Notes: generated from the letters alone by a model not told the origin. A stretch of 47,587 nt of DNA from JAAYDY01 sp964500225 (GCA_964500225.1 CAZCOA010000020.1:1-47587); one strand, 5' to 3'; shown: positions 14,952 to 24,125, counted from the first letter of the stretch. Made by a program: numbers and translations.

Positions 14952-15965
14952 TCATTCCTTTTTGGAGACCATGGTCCCTTGGAGGTCCATGCCGAGCGAA
15001 AGACCGATGTCGGCGAGCTTGCGTTTGACCTCGCGCAGGCTGGTTTTGCCGAACGAACGTACCTTGAGCAGATCCTCGTCGGTCTTGACGACAAGCTGTC
15101 CGATCGTGGTGATCTTCTCGGAGGCCAGGCAATTGGAGGCCCGGACCGACAGATCGAGCGTATCGACCGAGAGGGCCAGCTTCTGTTCGAGCTCGCTGAC
15201 GTATTCCTTCCCGGTCTCGACCTCTTCCGCCCCGGGCTCGATAGCCATGGGTTCGCCCGGTTCGCCATAGTAGACGAACGGGTTGAAGTGCTTGCGGAGG
15301 ATGCGTGAGGCCTCGACCAGGGCCATCTCGGGGCTCGTCACGCCGTTGGTCCAGACTTCGAGGACCAACTTGTCGTAGTCGGTGCGCTGGCCGACGCGGG
15401 TTTCCTCGATCGAATAGCGTACGCGTTTGACCGGGCTGTAAAGAGCATCGACGGCGATGTAACCGAGAGGCTGATTTTCTCGGATGTTCTCTTCGGCGGT
15501 GACGTAGCCGCGGCCGCGCTCGACGGTCAGTTCCATGCGAAAGTCGATGTCGGCCGTCAGGGTGCAGAGGACGAGATCCTTGTTGATGATCTCGACGTTA
15601 GGATCGGTCTGAATGTCGCCGGCCTTGACCTCCCCCTTCTCGCCCCGTTCGACAACGACGGTGCGAGCGTCGTCGCCCTCGAGCTTGACAATGAGGTTCT
15701 TGACGTTGAGGACGATCTCGGTAACGTCTTCGAGGACCCCCTCGATGGAGGAGAACTCGTGGAGGACGTTGTCGATTTTGATGCCGGTAACAGCGCTGCC
15801 CTCAAGACCGGCCAGCAGGACGCGGCGCAAGCTATTGCCCACCGTGACGCCAAACCCGCGTTCGAACGGCTCGACCACAAACTTGGCATAGTTGACGGGC
15901 TCGCCGGAGCTCTCCTCAACCACGACCTTGCTTGGCAGTTCCAAGCCTTTCCACCGGATACGCAT
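14952..15965 (-). CDS. rpoA: DNA-directed RNA polymerase subunit alpha
   Basis: A 337-residue alpha subunit, which dimerises to nucleate RNA polymerase assembly. The N-terminal domain has FGVTVGNSLRRVLL and the C-terminal domain has VRASNCLASEKITTIGQL, whose first Arg matches Arg265 of E. coli used for UP-element contact. That fits the AT-rich sequence seen upstream of the tRNA-Thr promoter. The ribosome site AAGGAGG at 15974-15980 is strong. It follows rpsD as in other alpha operons. Confidence 0.98.
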   Translation of the reverse strand: MRIRWKGLELPSKVVVEESSGEPVNYAKFVVEPFERGFGVTVGNSLRRVLLAGLEGSAVTGIKIDNVLHEFSSIEGVLEDVTEIVLNVKNLIVKLEGDDARTVVVERGEKGEVKAGDIQTDPNVEIINKDLVLCTLTADIDFRMELTVERGRGYVTAEENIRENQPLGYIAVDALYSPVKRVRYSIEETRVGQRTDYDKLVLEVWTNGVTSPEMALVEASRILRKHFNPFVYYGEPGEPMAIEPGAEEVETGKEYVSELEQKLALSVDTLDLSVRASNCLASEKITTIGQLVVKTDEDLLKVRSFGKTSLREVKRKLADIGLSLGMDLQGTMVSKKE

Positions 15966-15988
15966 ATGTCAGGCCTCCTTTGTAGGAC

Positions 15989-16618
15989 CTAGCGAGAGCA
16001 GAACTCGACGATCAACTGCTCGTCGATCTGGATCGAGACGTCTTCCCGCGTCGGCAAAGCCACCACGGTGGCCTCGAGGGTCGCTTCGTCGAGTGTCAGC
16101 CACTGCGGAGGCGTTCGCCCGGAGGAAAGCTGGCGATTGGCCTCGACCAGTTTCTTGGTCGCTTCGCGGTCCCGAAGCTTGATCACATCGCCGGACTTTA
16201 CGGTGATGGACGAGATCGTCACGCGTTTGCCGTTGAGAAGGAAATGCCCATGGCAGACCATCTGCCTCGCCGCGGGACGGCTGGGGGCGAACCCTAGACG
16301 ATAGACCACATTGTCCAGGCGGCGCTCCATAAGCGTCAGCAGGGCTTCGCCCGTGTTGGTCTCTTTGGCGGCCTCGGAGAACGTGCGGCGGAACTGCCGC
16401 TCCAGGACGCCATAGTACCGGCGCAGCTTCTGCTTTTCCCGGAGCCGCACGGCGTACTCGCTGGGCTTGCCATGGCTGAGGCCATGCTGTCCGGGCGGCT
16501 GGTTGCGCCACTGACGTTCCATAGCGCACTTGGCCGTTTCGCAGCGGGTACCCTTGAGATAGAGCTTCATGCCCTCGCGACGGCACAGACGGCATGAAGG
16601 ACCTGTGTATCTTGCCAT
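15989..16618 (-). CDS. rpsD: 30S ribosomal protein S4 (uS4), zinc-binding form
   Basis: A 209-residue uS4, a primary 16S rRNA binder that starts 30S assembly and in E. coli represses its own operon. The N-terminus carries four Cys (9, 12, 26, 31) in the zinc-binding arrangement, and the S4 RNA-binding domain follows from about residue 98 (MERRLDNVVYRLGFAPSR). It lies between rpsK and rpoA as expected. Confidence 0.97.
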   Translation of the reverse strand: MARYTGPSCRLCRREGMKLYLKGTRCETAKCAMERQWRNQPPGQHGLSHGKPSEYAVRLREKQKLRRYYGVLERQFRRTFSEAAKETNTGEALLTLMERRLDNVVYRLGFAPSRPAARQMVCHGHFLLNGKRVTISSITVKSGDVIKLRDREATKKLVEANRQLSSGRTPPQWLTLDEATLEATVVALPTREDVSIQIDEQLIVEFCSR

Positions 16619-16679
16619 ATCTGTCTGTTCCTCACACGGACTACCAGGGAATTCCTAACGCACGCTCCGGCCCGATCGC

Positions 16680-17057
16680 CTACACGCGGCGGCGCTTCTT
16701 CGGGCGGCAACCATTATGGGGAATCGGTGTCACGTCTTCGATACTGACGACGCGCAGGCCGGCGGCCTGAAGCGCCGTAATCGCCGACTCGCGTCCGGAG
16801 CCGGGGCCCTTGACGCGGACCTCGACCTCGTTGACGCCCAACTTCTTCGCCTTGTCGGCACACGACTCGGCGGCTCGCTGAGCGGCAAACGGCGTGCTCT
16901 TGCGGCTTCCTTTGAAGCCGACGGTGCCGCCGCTGTCCCAGCAGATGACCTCGCCGTTAGGATCGCAGACCGTGACGATCGTGTTGTTGAAGGTCGCCTT
17001 GACACTGACGATCGCCTTGGCCAGGCTGCGCCGAGCGCGTTTCTTCGATTTCGCCAT
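16680..17057 (-). CDS. rpsK: 30S ribosomal protein S11 (uS11)
   Basis: A 125-residue uS11 of the 30S platform. ATFNNTIVTVCDPNGEVI and the C-terminal TPIPHNGCRPKKRRRV are family hallmarks. The start at MAKSKKRAR (17057) is preferred over the upstream ATG at 17072, which would add five residues not seen in the family. It follows rpsM. Confidence 0.97.
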   Translation of the reverse strand: MAKSKKRARRSLAKAIVSVKATFNNTIVTVCDPNGEVICWDSGGTVGFKGSRKSTPFAAQRAAESCADKAKKLGVNEVEVRVKGPGSGRESAITALQAAGLRVVSIEDVTPIPHNGCRPKKRRRV

Positions 17058-17129
17058 AACGGATGTCCCCAAGCAGTTTGCTGTCGCCGGCTATTCACGG
17101 AACGCGAGAGCCCCGCCGCCGGCACGAAC

Positions 17130-17513
17130 CTACTTATTCTCCTTGACGCCCTTCTTGCCGGCCACGGTCTTCTTCTTGCCCTTGCGGGTGCGGGCATTGG
17201 TCCGCGTGCGCTGCCCCCGAACGGGCAAGCCGCGGCGATGCCGCAGGCCGCGGTAGCACTGAATGTCGCGCAGGCGCGCGATGTTTTGAGCCACCTGACG
17301 CTGCAAATGTCCCTCGACGACGCACGTGCGGTCGATCAGGCCGGCCAAGTTGGAGATCTGATCGTCGGTCAGATCCTTGGCCTTCGTGGTCGGATCCAGA
17401 CCAGCTTGTGCACACAGCCGCTTGGCCGTGGCGTGACCGATGCCCCTGATATAAGTCAGGGAGATCGAGATCCATTTTTCGTTCGGAATATCGACGCCCG
17501 CAATACGTGGCAT
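17130..17513 (-). CDS. rpsM: 30S ribosomal protein S13 (uS13)
   Basis: A 127-residue uS13 of the 30S head, contacting the 50S subunit and the P-site tRNA. Begins MPRIAGVDIP, with LTYIRGIGHATAKR and the basic C-terminal RGLPVRGQRTRTNARTRKG. The extended Lys-rich tail is normal for the family. It starts 20 nt after rpmJ. Confidence 0.97.
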   Translation of the reverse strand: MPRIAGVDIPNEKWISISLTYIRGIGHATAKRLCAQAGLDPTTKAKDLTDDQISNLAGLIDRTCVVEGHLQRQVAQNIARLRDIQCYRGLRHRRGLPVRGQRTRTNARTRKGKKKTVAGKKGVKENK

Positions 17514-17533
17514 CCTTCACCTCCGGTTCAGAA

Positions 17534-17647
17534 TTATCCCTGCCGCTGCTTATGGCGGGGGTCCGTGCAGATCACTCGCACCACGCCTTTGCGCCGCACG
17601 ATTCTGCAGTTCTCACAGATCCGTCTCACACTCGAACGCACTTTCAT
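17534..17647 (-). CDS. rpmJ: 50S ribosomal protein L36 (bL36), zinc-binding
   Basis: A 37-residue bL36 read directly from the - strand between infA and rpsM. It begins MKVRSSVRRICENC. The zinc ligands Cys11, Cys14, Cys27 and His32 are all present, so this is the zinc-containing form. The position infA-rpmJ-rpsM is the standard order. Confidence 0.96.
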   Translation of the reverse strand: MKVRSSVRRICENCRIVRRKGVVRVICTDPRHKQRQG

Positions 17648-17717
17648 GTCAACTCCCCTTCCCGCCGCATCGCCGACATCACGACACGGGCGGCCAACGT
17701 ATCCTGATCCGAAGCCG

Positions 17718-17930
17718 TCACCCGCGATAGACGATCCGGCCCTTCGTCAGATCGTACGGTGACATCTCGATTGTCACCTTGTCGCCCGGCAAAATGCGAA
17801 TGAAATGCATCCGCATCTTCCCCGACACATGGGCCAGAATCTTGTGCCCGTTTTCCAGTTCCACGCGGAACATGGCGTTGGGCAACGCTTCCTTGACGAC
17901 TCCTTCGACTCTGATCGCGTCTTTGGCCAT
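17718..17930 (-). CDS. infA: Translation initiation factor IF-1
   Basis: A 70-residue IF-1, a single OB-fold that binds the ribosomal A site during initiation. Family features are VEGVVKEALPNAMFRVEL, GHKILAHVSGKMRMHFIRIL and SPYDLTKGRIVYR. The start at MAKDAIRVEG (17930) fits the family; the upstream ATG at 17966 would add 12 residues. The AAGGGG site lies only 2 nt from this ATG, shorter than usual. Confidence 0.96.
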   Translation of the reverse strand: MAKDAIRVEGVVKEALPNAMFRVELENGHKILAHVSGKMRMHFIRILPGDKVTIEMSPYDLTKGRIVYRG

Positions 17931-17962
17931 AACCCCTTCGCGTCCGTCCCGGCGCCGCCCAT

Positions 17963-18745
17963 TCACACATCGAGCCGCGTCAGGATATCCGAGCCACCAC
18001 CGACCACGGCGATCGTGTGCTCAAAATGCGCCGACGGCTTGCGGTCAGCCGTCACGACCGTCCATCCGTCCGGCAACACCGACACCCTGTGGGTGCCCAT
18101 GTTGACCATCGGCTCCACCGCCAGCGTCATGCCCTCTTCCAGAAGAATGTCCTGGCGGAGCAATTCGCGGCAGACATAGTTCGGCAACTTCGGGTCCTCG
18201 TGCATCTCTGCCCCGATGCCGTGGCCCACAAAGTCGGTCACCACGGAGAACCCGGCCTGCTGCACGTGCCGCTGCATCTTTCCGGCCACCGCGGACCAGA
18301 GGATGCCGGGCCGAATCGTCTCGGCGGCAATCGCCAGGGTCTCGCGGGTCACGTCGATAAGGCGCTGACGCTGCTCGCTAACCCTGCCAACCGGCACCGT
18401 TATCGCCGCATCGCCACAGAATCCGTCCACGCGGACGCCGACATCGAACGACACGATATCGCCCTCGACGACCCTCCGCTCGCCCGGAATGCCGTGCACC
18501 ACCTGCTCGTTCACCGACACGCAGACGGTCGCCGGGAACGGGGTGCCGCCCCCGTAGTGCGGATAATTCTTAAAGAGCGACACCGCGCCGCGGGCCGCGA
18601 TAATCTCGGCCGATCGCAGCTCAAAGTCCATTGTCCGCATGCCAGGCACGCACATCTCGGCCAGCCTGGCCAAGATCTCCGCCACAATCCGCCCGGCGGC
18701 CCGCATCGCATCAATCTCGGCGGCATTCTTGCGGCTTATCGCCAT
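17963..18745 (-). CDS. map: Methionine aminopeptidase, type I
   Basis: A 260-residue type I enzyme that removes the initiator Met from nascent proteins. The dinuclear metal ligands Asp101, Asp112, His175, Glu211 and Glu242 are present, with the substrate His84 in VVHGIP. There is no N-terminal zinc extension, so it is type Ia. The adk-map-infA order is shared with Firmicutes and many other phyla. Confidence 0.97.
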   Translation of the reverse strand: MAISRKNAAEIDAMRAAGRIVAEILARLAEMCVPGMRTMDFELRSAEIIAARGAVSLFKNYPHYGGGTPFPATVCVSVNEQVVHGIPGERRVVEGDIVSFDVGVRVDGFCGDAAITVPVGRVSEQRQRLIDVTRETLAIAAETIRPGILWSAVAGKMQRHVQQAGFSVVTDFVGHGIGAEMHEDPKLPNYVCRELLRQDILLEEGMTLAVEPMVNMGTHRVSVLPDGWTVVTADRKPSAHFEHTIAVVGGGSDILTRLDV

Positions 18746-18770
18746 GGCGGCCTCGTGCGCGGTCCTTCAC

Positions 18771-19415
18771 TCAGACATTCAACGCCGCGAAGACCCGCTC
18801 GCGGACCTCCTCTGGCGTTCCATCGGCATTCACCTGCTTCAAAATGCCCTTGGCCCGGTAAAACTCTACCAGGGGCGCCGTGCTCCTGAAGTACACGTCC
18901 AGCCGCTGCTTCACCGTTTCCGGCTTGTCATCGTCCCGCTGGTACAGCTCGCCACCGCACCGGTCGCACACACCCTCGACCTTCGGCCTGAGCGTAACCA
19001 AGTGGTACGAAGCGCCGCACTGGCGACACATCCGCCGCCCTGCCATGCGCTCGGCGATCTTCTCGGCTGCAATGTCCAGGTTCAGCGCAACGCTGAGCTT
19101 CTGCCCCTTGGCGCCGAGCTCGCGATCCAGGCTCTCTGCCTGCGCCAGCGTGCGAGGAAACCCGTCCAACAGATATCCCTTGGCGCAATCGGCCCGCGAC
19201 AGTCGGCTCACGACGATTTCCGTCGTCAGATCGTCCGGCACCAATTGGCCGGCGTTGACGAATCCCTTCAGTTTCTTGCCAAGCTCCGTTCCGGCATTCA
19301 TTTCGCCGCGGAAGATGTCGCCGCTGGAAATGTGCGGCACAGACAACCTCTCGCTGACATCCTTGGCCTGGGTACCTTTTCCGGCTCCCGGCGGTCCGAG
19401 CAAGACGATTCGCAT
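18771..19415 (-). CDS. adk: Adenylate kinase
   Basis: A 214-residue long-form adenylate kinase (ATP + AMP to 2 ADP). The P-loop is GPPGAGKGT, DGFPRT is the AMP-binding motif, and the LID has two CxxC pairs (CRQC and CDRC), indicating a zinc-binding LID as in Gram-positive enzymes. The start at MRIVLLG (19415) is chosen because the 15 residues upstream are not family-like. Confidence 0.97.
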   Translation of the reverse strand: MRIVLLGPPGAGKGTQAKDVSERLSVPHISSGDIFRGEMNAGTELGKKLKGFVNAGQLVPDDLTTEIVVSRLSRADCAKGYLLDGFPRTLAQAESLDRELGAKGQKLSVALNLDIAAEKIAERMAGRRMCRQCGASYHLVTLRPKVEGVCDRCGGELYQRDDDKPETVKQRLDVYFRSTAPLVEFYRAKGILKQVNADGTPEEVRERVFAALNV

Positions 19416-19483
19416 AGCAGCCCCTGTATTTCCCGCCGGGGCGGCGGCCTGAAATCCCAACCGACCGCGCCCGGAAACCTATC

Positions 19484-20857
19484 CTACCGTTGACGCCCCT
19501 TGACGCGGCCACTGGAGAGGAACCCCTCGTAGTGCCGCATGATCAGGTGCGACTCGATCCGTTGGACCACATCCAGAGCCACACTGACGACAATCAGCAA
19601 CCCCGTGCCGCCCAGAAACCCGGTCACGATCATACTGACGCCGGTGGCCTTCGACAGCAGCAGCGGGATAATCGCTATCCCGGCCAGGAAGGCCGCACCG
19701 ACGTACGTAATGCGGTTCATGACCTTCTCCAGATACTCGGCCGTGCGGCTGCCCGGCCTCATGCCCGGCACGAAGTGCCCGTAGTCACGCAGGTTGTTGG
19801 CCATCTCGTTCGGTTGAAACTGGATGGCCACCCAGAAGTAGCAGAACACAATGATCAGGGTCACGTAGAAGATGATGTACGGGATTGCTCCCTCGTTGGC
19901 GTTGAATGCGATCTGCAATTCCCGTGTGATTCCCCAGCCAAGCCACCTATCCAGGGCGCCGAACACCCACGCCGGAATCATCATCAAACTCGATGCAAAG
20001 ATGACCGGGATAACGCCGGCCTGGTTGACGCGCAGCGGCAGATACTGTCGCTGCATGGCCCCGTACACCCGCCGGCCGCGAATCTGCCGCGCCTGCTGGA
20101 TCGGAATCCGCCGCTGGCCCTGCGTAATCATCACCGTGCCAAAGACAATCCCGACGAACATCACACCAAGCAGAATGACCACGCCCAGCGACACGCCGCC
20201 GCTGGCCGTGTCCGTCAGGCTCCACGTCGTATTCTGCATGAGGTTCAGGACGATGTTGGGCAAGCGATCCACAATGCCCGCCATGATAATCAGCGAAACG
20301 CCATTGCCGATGCCGAACTCGTCAATCTGCTCGCCGAGCCACATAAGGAACACCGTCCCTGTGGTGATCGACACCAAGGCAACGACAAAGTAGAGCGTTC
20401 TGTTGACATCGCTTCCCGCCAGCCACGTTGCTGATCCGCTGACGCCGTTGCCGATAATCACCGCCCCCTGCACGATGCACAGCAGCACGGTGAGATAACG
20501 GGTGTACTCCTGCATCTTCTTGCGGCCGATATCGCCTTCCTTGGCCAGTTTCTCCAGCGACGGAATCACCGTGGTCAGAAGCTGGAGCACGATCGACGCC
20601 GAGATGTACGGCATGATGCCCAAACAGAAAAGGAACGGAAGCATCGAGCCGCCGGTGATCGCACTGATGAAGCTCAGATAGCTCTCGGCGCCGCTCATGC
20701 CGCCACGAGCTGCGACGAACTGCCTGATAAACTCCGGCCCCGTCCCCGGAATGGGCACGTACATGCCCAACCGGTAAACGATCAGCAGTCCGAGCGTCAC
20801 AAGGATCCTCTTGCGCAGCTCCGGAATGCTGAAGATGTTGGCAACTTGTCGAATCAT
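19484..20857 (-). CDS. secY: Protein translocase subunit SecY
   Basis: A 457-residue SecY, the channel of the Sec translocon, with ten predicted membrane helices. Typical segments are RLGMYVPIPGTG near helix 1, the GGSMLPFLFCLGIMPYISAS region, and PNEMANNLRDYGHFVPGMRPG in the cytoplasmic loop used by SecA and the ribosome. It starts 3 nt after the rplO stop. Its partner SecE is encoded at 44.9-45.5 kb. Confidence 0.98.
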   Translation of the reverse strand: MIRQVANIFSIPELRKRILVTLGLLIVYRLGMYVPIPGTGPEFIRQFVAARGGMSGAESYLSFISAITGGSMLPFLFCLGIMPYISASIVLQLLTTVIPSLEKLAKEGDIGRKKMQEYTRYLTVLLCIVQGAVIIGNGVSGSATWLAGSDVNRTLYFVVALVSITTGTVFLMWLGEQIDEFGIGNGVSLIIMAGIVDRLPNIVLNLMQNTTWSLTDTASGGVSLGVVILLGVMFVGIVFGTVMITQGQRRIPIQQARQIRGRRVYGAMQRQYLPLRVNQAGVIPVIFASSLMMIPAWVFGALDRWLGWGITRELQIAFNANEGAIPYIIFYVTLIIVFCYFWVAIQFQPNEMANNLRDYGHFVPGMRPGSRTAEYLEKVMNRITYVGAAFLAGIAIIPLLLSKATGVSMIVTGFLGGTGLLIVVSVALDVVQRIESHLIMRHYEGFLSSGRVKGRQR

Positions 20858-20860
20858 CGA

Positions 20861-21313
20861 TCAGACGACCTCACAAGAGCCTCCGGCGGACACGATCTTG
20901 GCTTCGGCACTCTTTGAGAACTTGCCGGCCTTGACAGTGAGCGACTTGGTTAGTTCGCCGTCACCCAGAATCTTCACGCTGATCTCGCCCGGACCGCGGA
21001 CAAGACGCTTCTTGCGAAGCTGCGGCACATCCACCACGTCGCCGCCCTCGAAGTATTCTTCCAGGTCGCCGACGTTGACCACGACATACCGCTTCGTGAA
21101 GTTAGCGTTGTTGAATCCGACCTTGGGCAACCGGCGGAACAGAGGCATCTGCCCGCCTTCGCGAAGGATCGACTGCTGGTTGCCGCCGGCGCGGCTCTTG
21201 GTGCCCTTCTGCCCGCGGCCGCTCGTCTTTCCCAGGCCCGAACCGGTGCCTCGGCCGACGCGTTTGCGACGCTGGCGACGGCTGTTCAATTGGCGAACTT
21301 CGGTCAGATTCAT
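20861..21313 (-). CDS. rplO: 50S ribosomal protein L15 (uL15)
   Basis: A 150-residue uL15, a 50S assembly protein. Begins MNLTEVRQLNSRRQRRKRVG, with GTGSGLGKTSGRGQKGTKSR as its basic arm. AGGAGG at 21321-21326 sets the start. In most bacteria rpmD (L30) lies between rpsE and rplO; here only 41 nt separate them, so rpmD is missing. Confidence 0.97.
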   Translation of the reverse strand: MNLTEVRQLNSRRQRRKRVGRGTGSGLGKTSGRGQKGTKSRAGGNQQSILREGGQMPLFRRLPKVGFNNANFTKRYVVVNVGDLEEYFEGGDVVDVPQLRKKRLVRGPGEISVKILGDGELTKSLTVKAGKFSKSAEAKIVSAGGSCEVV

Positions 21314-21354
21314 CGGTGATCCTCCTGATCCGCCGCAACGCGGCGGATCGTCAT

Positions 21355-21882
21355 TCATTCAGACGCCTGGGCCGAGCCGGCCGCCACCGTTTCGATCTTG
21401 ATGTCGCGCAGTCGCTCGACGTCTTCCTGCAGCCGCAACTGGAGCAGCCCGTCCAGTGCCGCCTTGGTCAGATTGACCGGGTTGTTGCTCCGGTACGACT
21501 TCGACAGAATGTTGTGGACACCGGCGGCCTCCAGCACCGCGCGAACGGCGGCCCCGGCAATGACACCCGTACCCGGCCCGGCCGGCCGCAGGAACACCTG
21601 TGCCGCCCCGTGACGCCCCATCACAGGATGGGGAATCGTGTCACCCTTCAGGCGCACGTTCACCAAATTCTTGTGGGCGTCCTTGGTGCCCTTCTCGATG
21701 GCCTGAAGAACGCCGTTGGCCTTGCCATAACCGATCCCTACACGGCCGCGGCGGTCGCCCACCACCACCAGGGCCGAGAAGGAAAACCGACGCCCGCCCT
21801 TGACGACCGTCGCGCACCGGTTGATCCGGACTACGGTCTCTTCAAACGACGGGGCATCCGCAAAATACGTTTCTTTCGCCAT
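21355..21882 (-). CDS. rpsE: 30S ribosomal protein S5 (uS5)
   Basis: A 175-residue uS5, part of the mRNA entry and accuracy centre. The N-terminal double-stranded RNA-binding fold has VVKGGRRFSFSALVVVGD and GYGKANGV, and the C-terminal half has PVMGRHGAAQVFLRPA and GTGVIAG. Length is normal. It follows rplR and precedes rplO directly. Confidence 0.97.
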   Translation of the reverse strand: MAKETYFADAPSFEETVVRINRCATVVKGGRRFSFSALVVVGDRRGRVGIGYGKANGVLQAIEKGTKDAHKNLVNVRLKGDTIPHPVMGRHGAAQVFLRPAGPGTGVIAGAAVRAVLEAAGVHNILSKSYRSNNPVNLTKAALDGLLQLRLQEDVERLRDIKIETVAAGSAQASE

Positions 21883-21923
21883 GCTCAGGTTCCTGATTCC
21901 TCGGTCTGACGGTCACTTCGTGG

Positions 21924-22292
21924 CTACAGTTGCAGCCCGCCTTCGCGCGCGGCGTCGGCCAGAGCTTTGACGCGCCCGTGATATTTGCGGCCGCCACGGT
22001 CGAACGCAACTTTCACAATCCCCTTGGCCTTGGCCTTCTCCGCGATCAGCTTGCCGACGGCCTGCGCCGCCGCCTTGCCCCACGTCGACTTGCATGCCTG
22101 CTGCACTTCCGGCGACAGCGTGCTCGCCGCAGCCAGCGTGGTGCCGCTCAGATCGTCGATGATCTGGCAGTAAATGTGCTTCAACGTCCGGACTACACAA
22201 AGACGTGGCCGCGACGGCGTTCCGACCACCTTGCCTCGCACGCGCTTGGCCCGACGCTGCAACGGAGTCCGCTTGATCACTTTCGCCAGCAT
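21924..22292 (-). CDS. rplR: 50S ribosomal protein L18 (uL18)
   Basis: A 122-residue uL18, which carries 5S rRNA into the 50S subunit. Recognisable segments are KRVRGKVVGTPSRPRLCVVRT, the IYCQIIDD turn and the C-terminal FDRGGRKYHGRVKALADAAREGGL. Order rplF-rplR-rpsE is standard. Confidence 0.97.
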   Translation of the reverse strand: MLAKVIKRTPLQRRAKRVRGKVVGTPSRPRLCVVRTLKHIYCQIIDDLSGTTLAAASTLSPEVQQACKSTWGKAAAQAVGKLIAEKAKAKGIVKVAFDRGGRKYHGRVKALADAAREGGLQL

Positions 22293-22351
22293 ACTTGCCT
22301 GCTCCTGCGGCCCGCTTTACGAACCGAGCCGCCTTAGGTTCCCTGTTTCGA

Positions 22352-22906
22352 TCAACCGCCGGTACCCGCAAACGCCTTGCCGGCCTTGCGACGGACCACT
22401 TCGCCGCGATAACGGATACCCTTGCCCAGATAGGGCTCGGGCTTGCGTGTGGCACGAATCTCCGCCGCCAACTCGCCCACCGCCTGCTTGTCGCAACCCT
22501 TAACCACGATCACTGTCGGCGTCGGCACTTCCACCTTCAGGTGATCCGGAATCTGGAACTCCCGTGTGTCGGCATATCCCACCGTCAGCAGGAGCTTCTT
22601 GCCTTGCAGTTTGGCCTCGTAGCCGCGGCCGACGATTTCCAGGCCCCGCTCGTATCCCTTGGTCACGCCTTCGACCATGTTGGCCAAAAGCGCCCGCGTC
22701 ATGCCGTGGTACGCACGCGTCTGACGCTCGTCGTCCTTGCGCGTCACGACGATCTGCTTCGCAGCCGCATCGTAGGACACCGTCACCTCGGGCCGATGCT
22801 CGTACACGAGCGTGCCGAGCTTGCCCTTGATCGTGACCTTGCGGCCGGCCACGGAGACTTCCACGCCGTCTGGCACCGCGACAGGTTTCTTGCCGATTCG
22901 CGACAT
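22352..22906 (-). CDS. rplF: 50S ribosomal protein L6 (uL6)
   Basis: A 184-residue uL6 near the sarcin-ricin loop and factor-binding site. Begins MSRIGKKPV, with the TKGYERGLEIVGRGYEAKL segment and the C-terminal PEPYLGKGIRYRGEVVRRK tail. Two homologous domains are evident by length. Confidence 0.97.
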   Translation of the reverse strand: MSRIGKKPVAVPDGVEVSVAGRKVTIKGKLGTLVYEHRPEVTVSYDAAAKQIVVTRKDDERQTRAYHGMTRALLANMVEGVTKGYERGLEIVGRGYEAKLQGKKLLLTVGYADTREFQIPDHLKVEVPTPTVIVVKGCDKQAVGELAAEIRATRKPEPYLGKGIRYRGEVVRRKAGKAFAGTGG

Positions 22907-22926
22907 CGTTGAATCCTCTCCTGCAC

Positions 22927-23325
22927 TTAGCAGACCGTACAGATCAGCTCACCGCCGACGTTCATGCGGCGGGCCTGACGGTCGCTGATCACACCCTTGG
23001 ACGTGCTCAGGATCGCAATGCCCAATCCGTCCAACACGGGCGCCACGTCACTGATGGCACGGTAGATCCTGCAACCGGGTTTGCTGATCCGACGAATCTC
23101 GCGGATCACCTGCTCGCCGTCCGGACCGTATCTCAGGAAAACACGCAGGATCCCCTGCTTGCCGTCGGCGATCTCCTCGACCCGCAGGATGAAGCCTTCC
23201 TGCTGCAACACACCCGCAATGCCGCGGTTGACTTTCGAGGCCGGGATGTCCACCGAGATGCGCTTCACGCGAACCGCATTGCGGATCCGCGTCAGCATAT
23301 CGGCTACCGGGTCACTCATGCTCAT
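22927..23325 (-). CDS. rpsH: 30S ribosomal protein S8 (uS8)
   Basis: A 132-residue uS8, a central-domain 16S rRNA binder and, in E. coli, the repressor of the spc operon. Begins MSMSDPVADMLTRIRNA, and ends with GLGIAILSTSKGVISDRQAR. A shorter start at the second Met (23319) is possible. Confidence 0.97.
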   Translation of the reverse strand: MSMSDPVADMLTRIRNAVRVKRISVDIPASKVNRGIAGVLQQEGFILRVEEIADGKQGILRVFLRYGPDGEQVIREIRRISKPGCRIYRAISDVAPVLDGLGIAILSTSKGVISDRQARRMNVGGELICTVC

Positions 23326-23370
23326 GCCAAACTCCTTTTCGTCTTCCGGTGGTTCGCCCCGGAGGTCGCC

Positions 23371-23556
23371 TCACCAGGACGCCTTCCGAACGCCGGGGAT
23401 CACGCCGTCGTGGGCCATCTTCCGGAAGCAGATACGGCAAACGCCGAACTTGCGATAAACCGCCCGCGCCCGCCCGCACAAACCGCAACGACGAACGCGA
23501 CGCGTTGTGAACTTCGGCGTCCGCTTGATCTTCTCCCAATGTCCCTTGGTCGTCAT
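23371..23556 (-). CDS. rpsN: 30S ribosomal protein S14 type Z (uS14), zinc-binding
   Basis: A 61-residue short, zinc-type uS14 with the CGLC and CRIC pairs and the ending HDGVIPGVRKASW. This is the primary, C+ form and not the long zinc-free paralogue. The start at MTTKGHW (23556) is preferred over an upstream ATG at 23583 that would overlap the end of rplE. Confidence 0.97.
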   Translation of the reverse strand: MTTKGHWEKIKRTPKFTTRRVRRCGLCGRARAVYRKFGVCRICFRKMAHDGVIPGVRKASW

Positions 23557-23579
23557 AGAGTTACCAGCCTTCCAAAGAC

Positions 23580-24125
23580 TCAATCCTTGCGGAACGGCAT
23601 GCCGAACTTCTCCAGCAGCCGATACGATTCCTGGTGGTTACGCGAGCCGGCGATGCAGAACGTGATGTTCATGCCCTGCTGGAACTCCACCTTATCGATG
23701 TCGATCTCCGGGAAAATCAACTGCTCGCTCACGCCCATGCTGTAGTTGCCCTGGCCGTCGAACCCGCGCGGGTTCAGCCCGCGGAAGTCGCGGATACGCG
23801 GAATGGCCACGTTGATCAGCCGGTCCAGAAATTCGTACATTCGCTGCTTCCGCAGCGTCACCTTCAGACCGGTTTCGGCTCCCGCACGCACCTTGAACGC
23901 CGAGACGCTCTTGCGCGCCTTGCAGAGCACCGGCCGCTGCCCGGTGATGGCCGCCACTTCGTCGGCGGCGCTGGTCAGCCGCTTCTTCTCGACCATCGCC
24001 TGCCCGATGCCCATCGAGATGACCACCTTCGTCAGCCGGGGCAGACTCAGGGGGTTGTCGCGGCCCAGCTCCTTGGCGAGCTGCGGGACGATTTCGTTCT
24101 TGTAGCGTTCCAACAACCGTGCCAT
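23580..24125 (-). CDS. rplE: 50S ribosomal protein L5 (uL5)
   Basis: A 181-residue uL5 that binds 5S rRNA and contacts S13 and P-site tRNA. Features are LPRLTKVVISMGIG, TGQRPVLCKARKSVSAFKVR and DFRGLNPRGFDGQGNYSMGV. Length is standard. It follows rplX by 12 nt. Confidence 0.97.
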   Translation of the reverse strand: MARLLERYKNEIVPQLAKELGRDNPLSLPRLTKVVISMGIGQAMVEKKRLTSAADEVAAITGQRPVLCKARKSVSAFKVRAGAETGLKVTLRKQRMYEFLDRLINVAIPRIRDFRGLNPRGFDGQGNYSMGVSEQLIFPEIDIDKVEFQQGMNITFCIAGSRNHQESYRLLEKFGMPFRKD

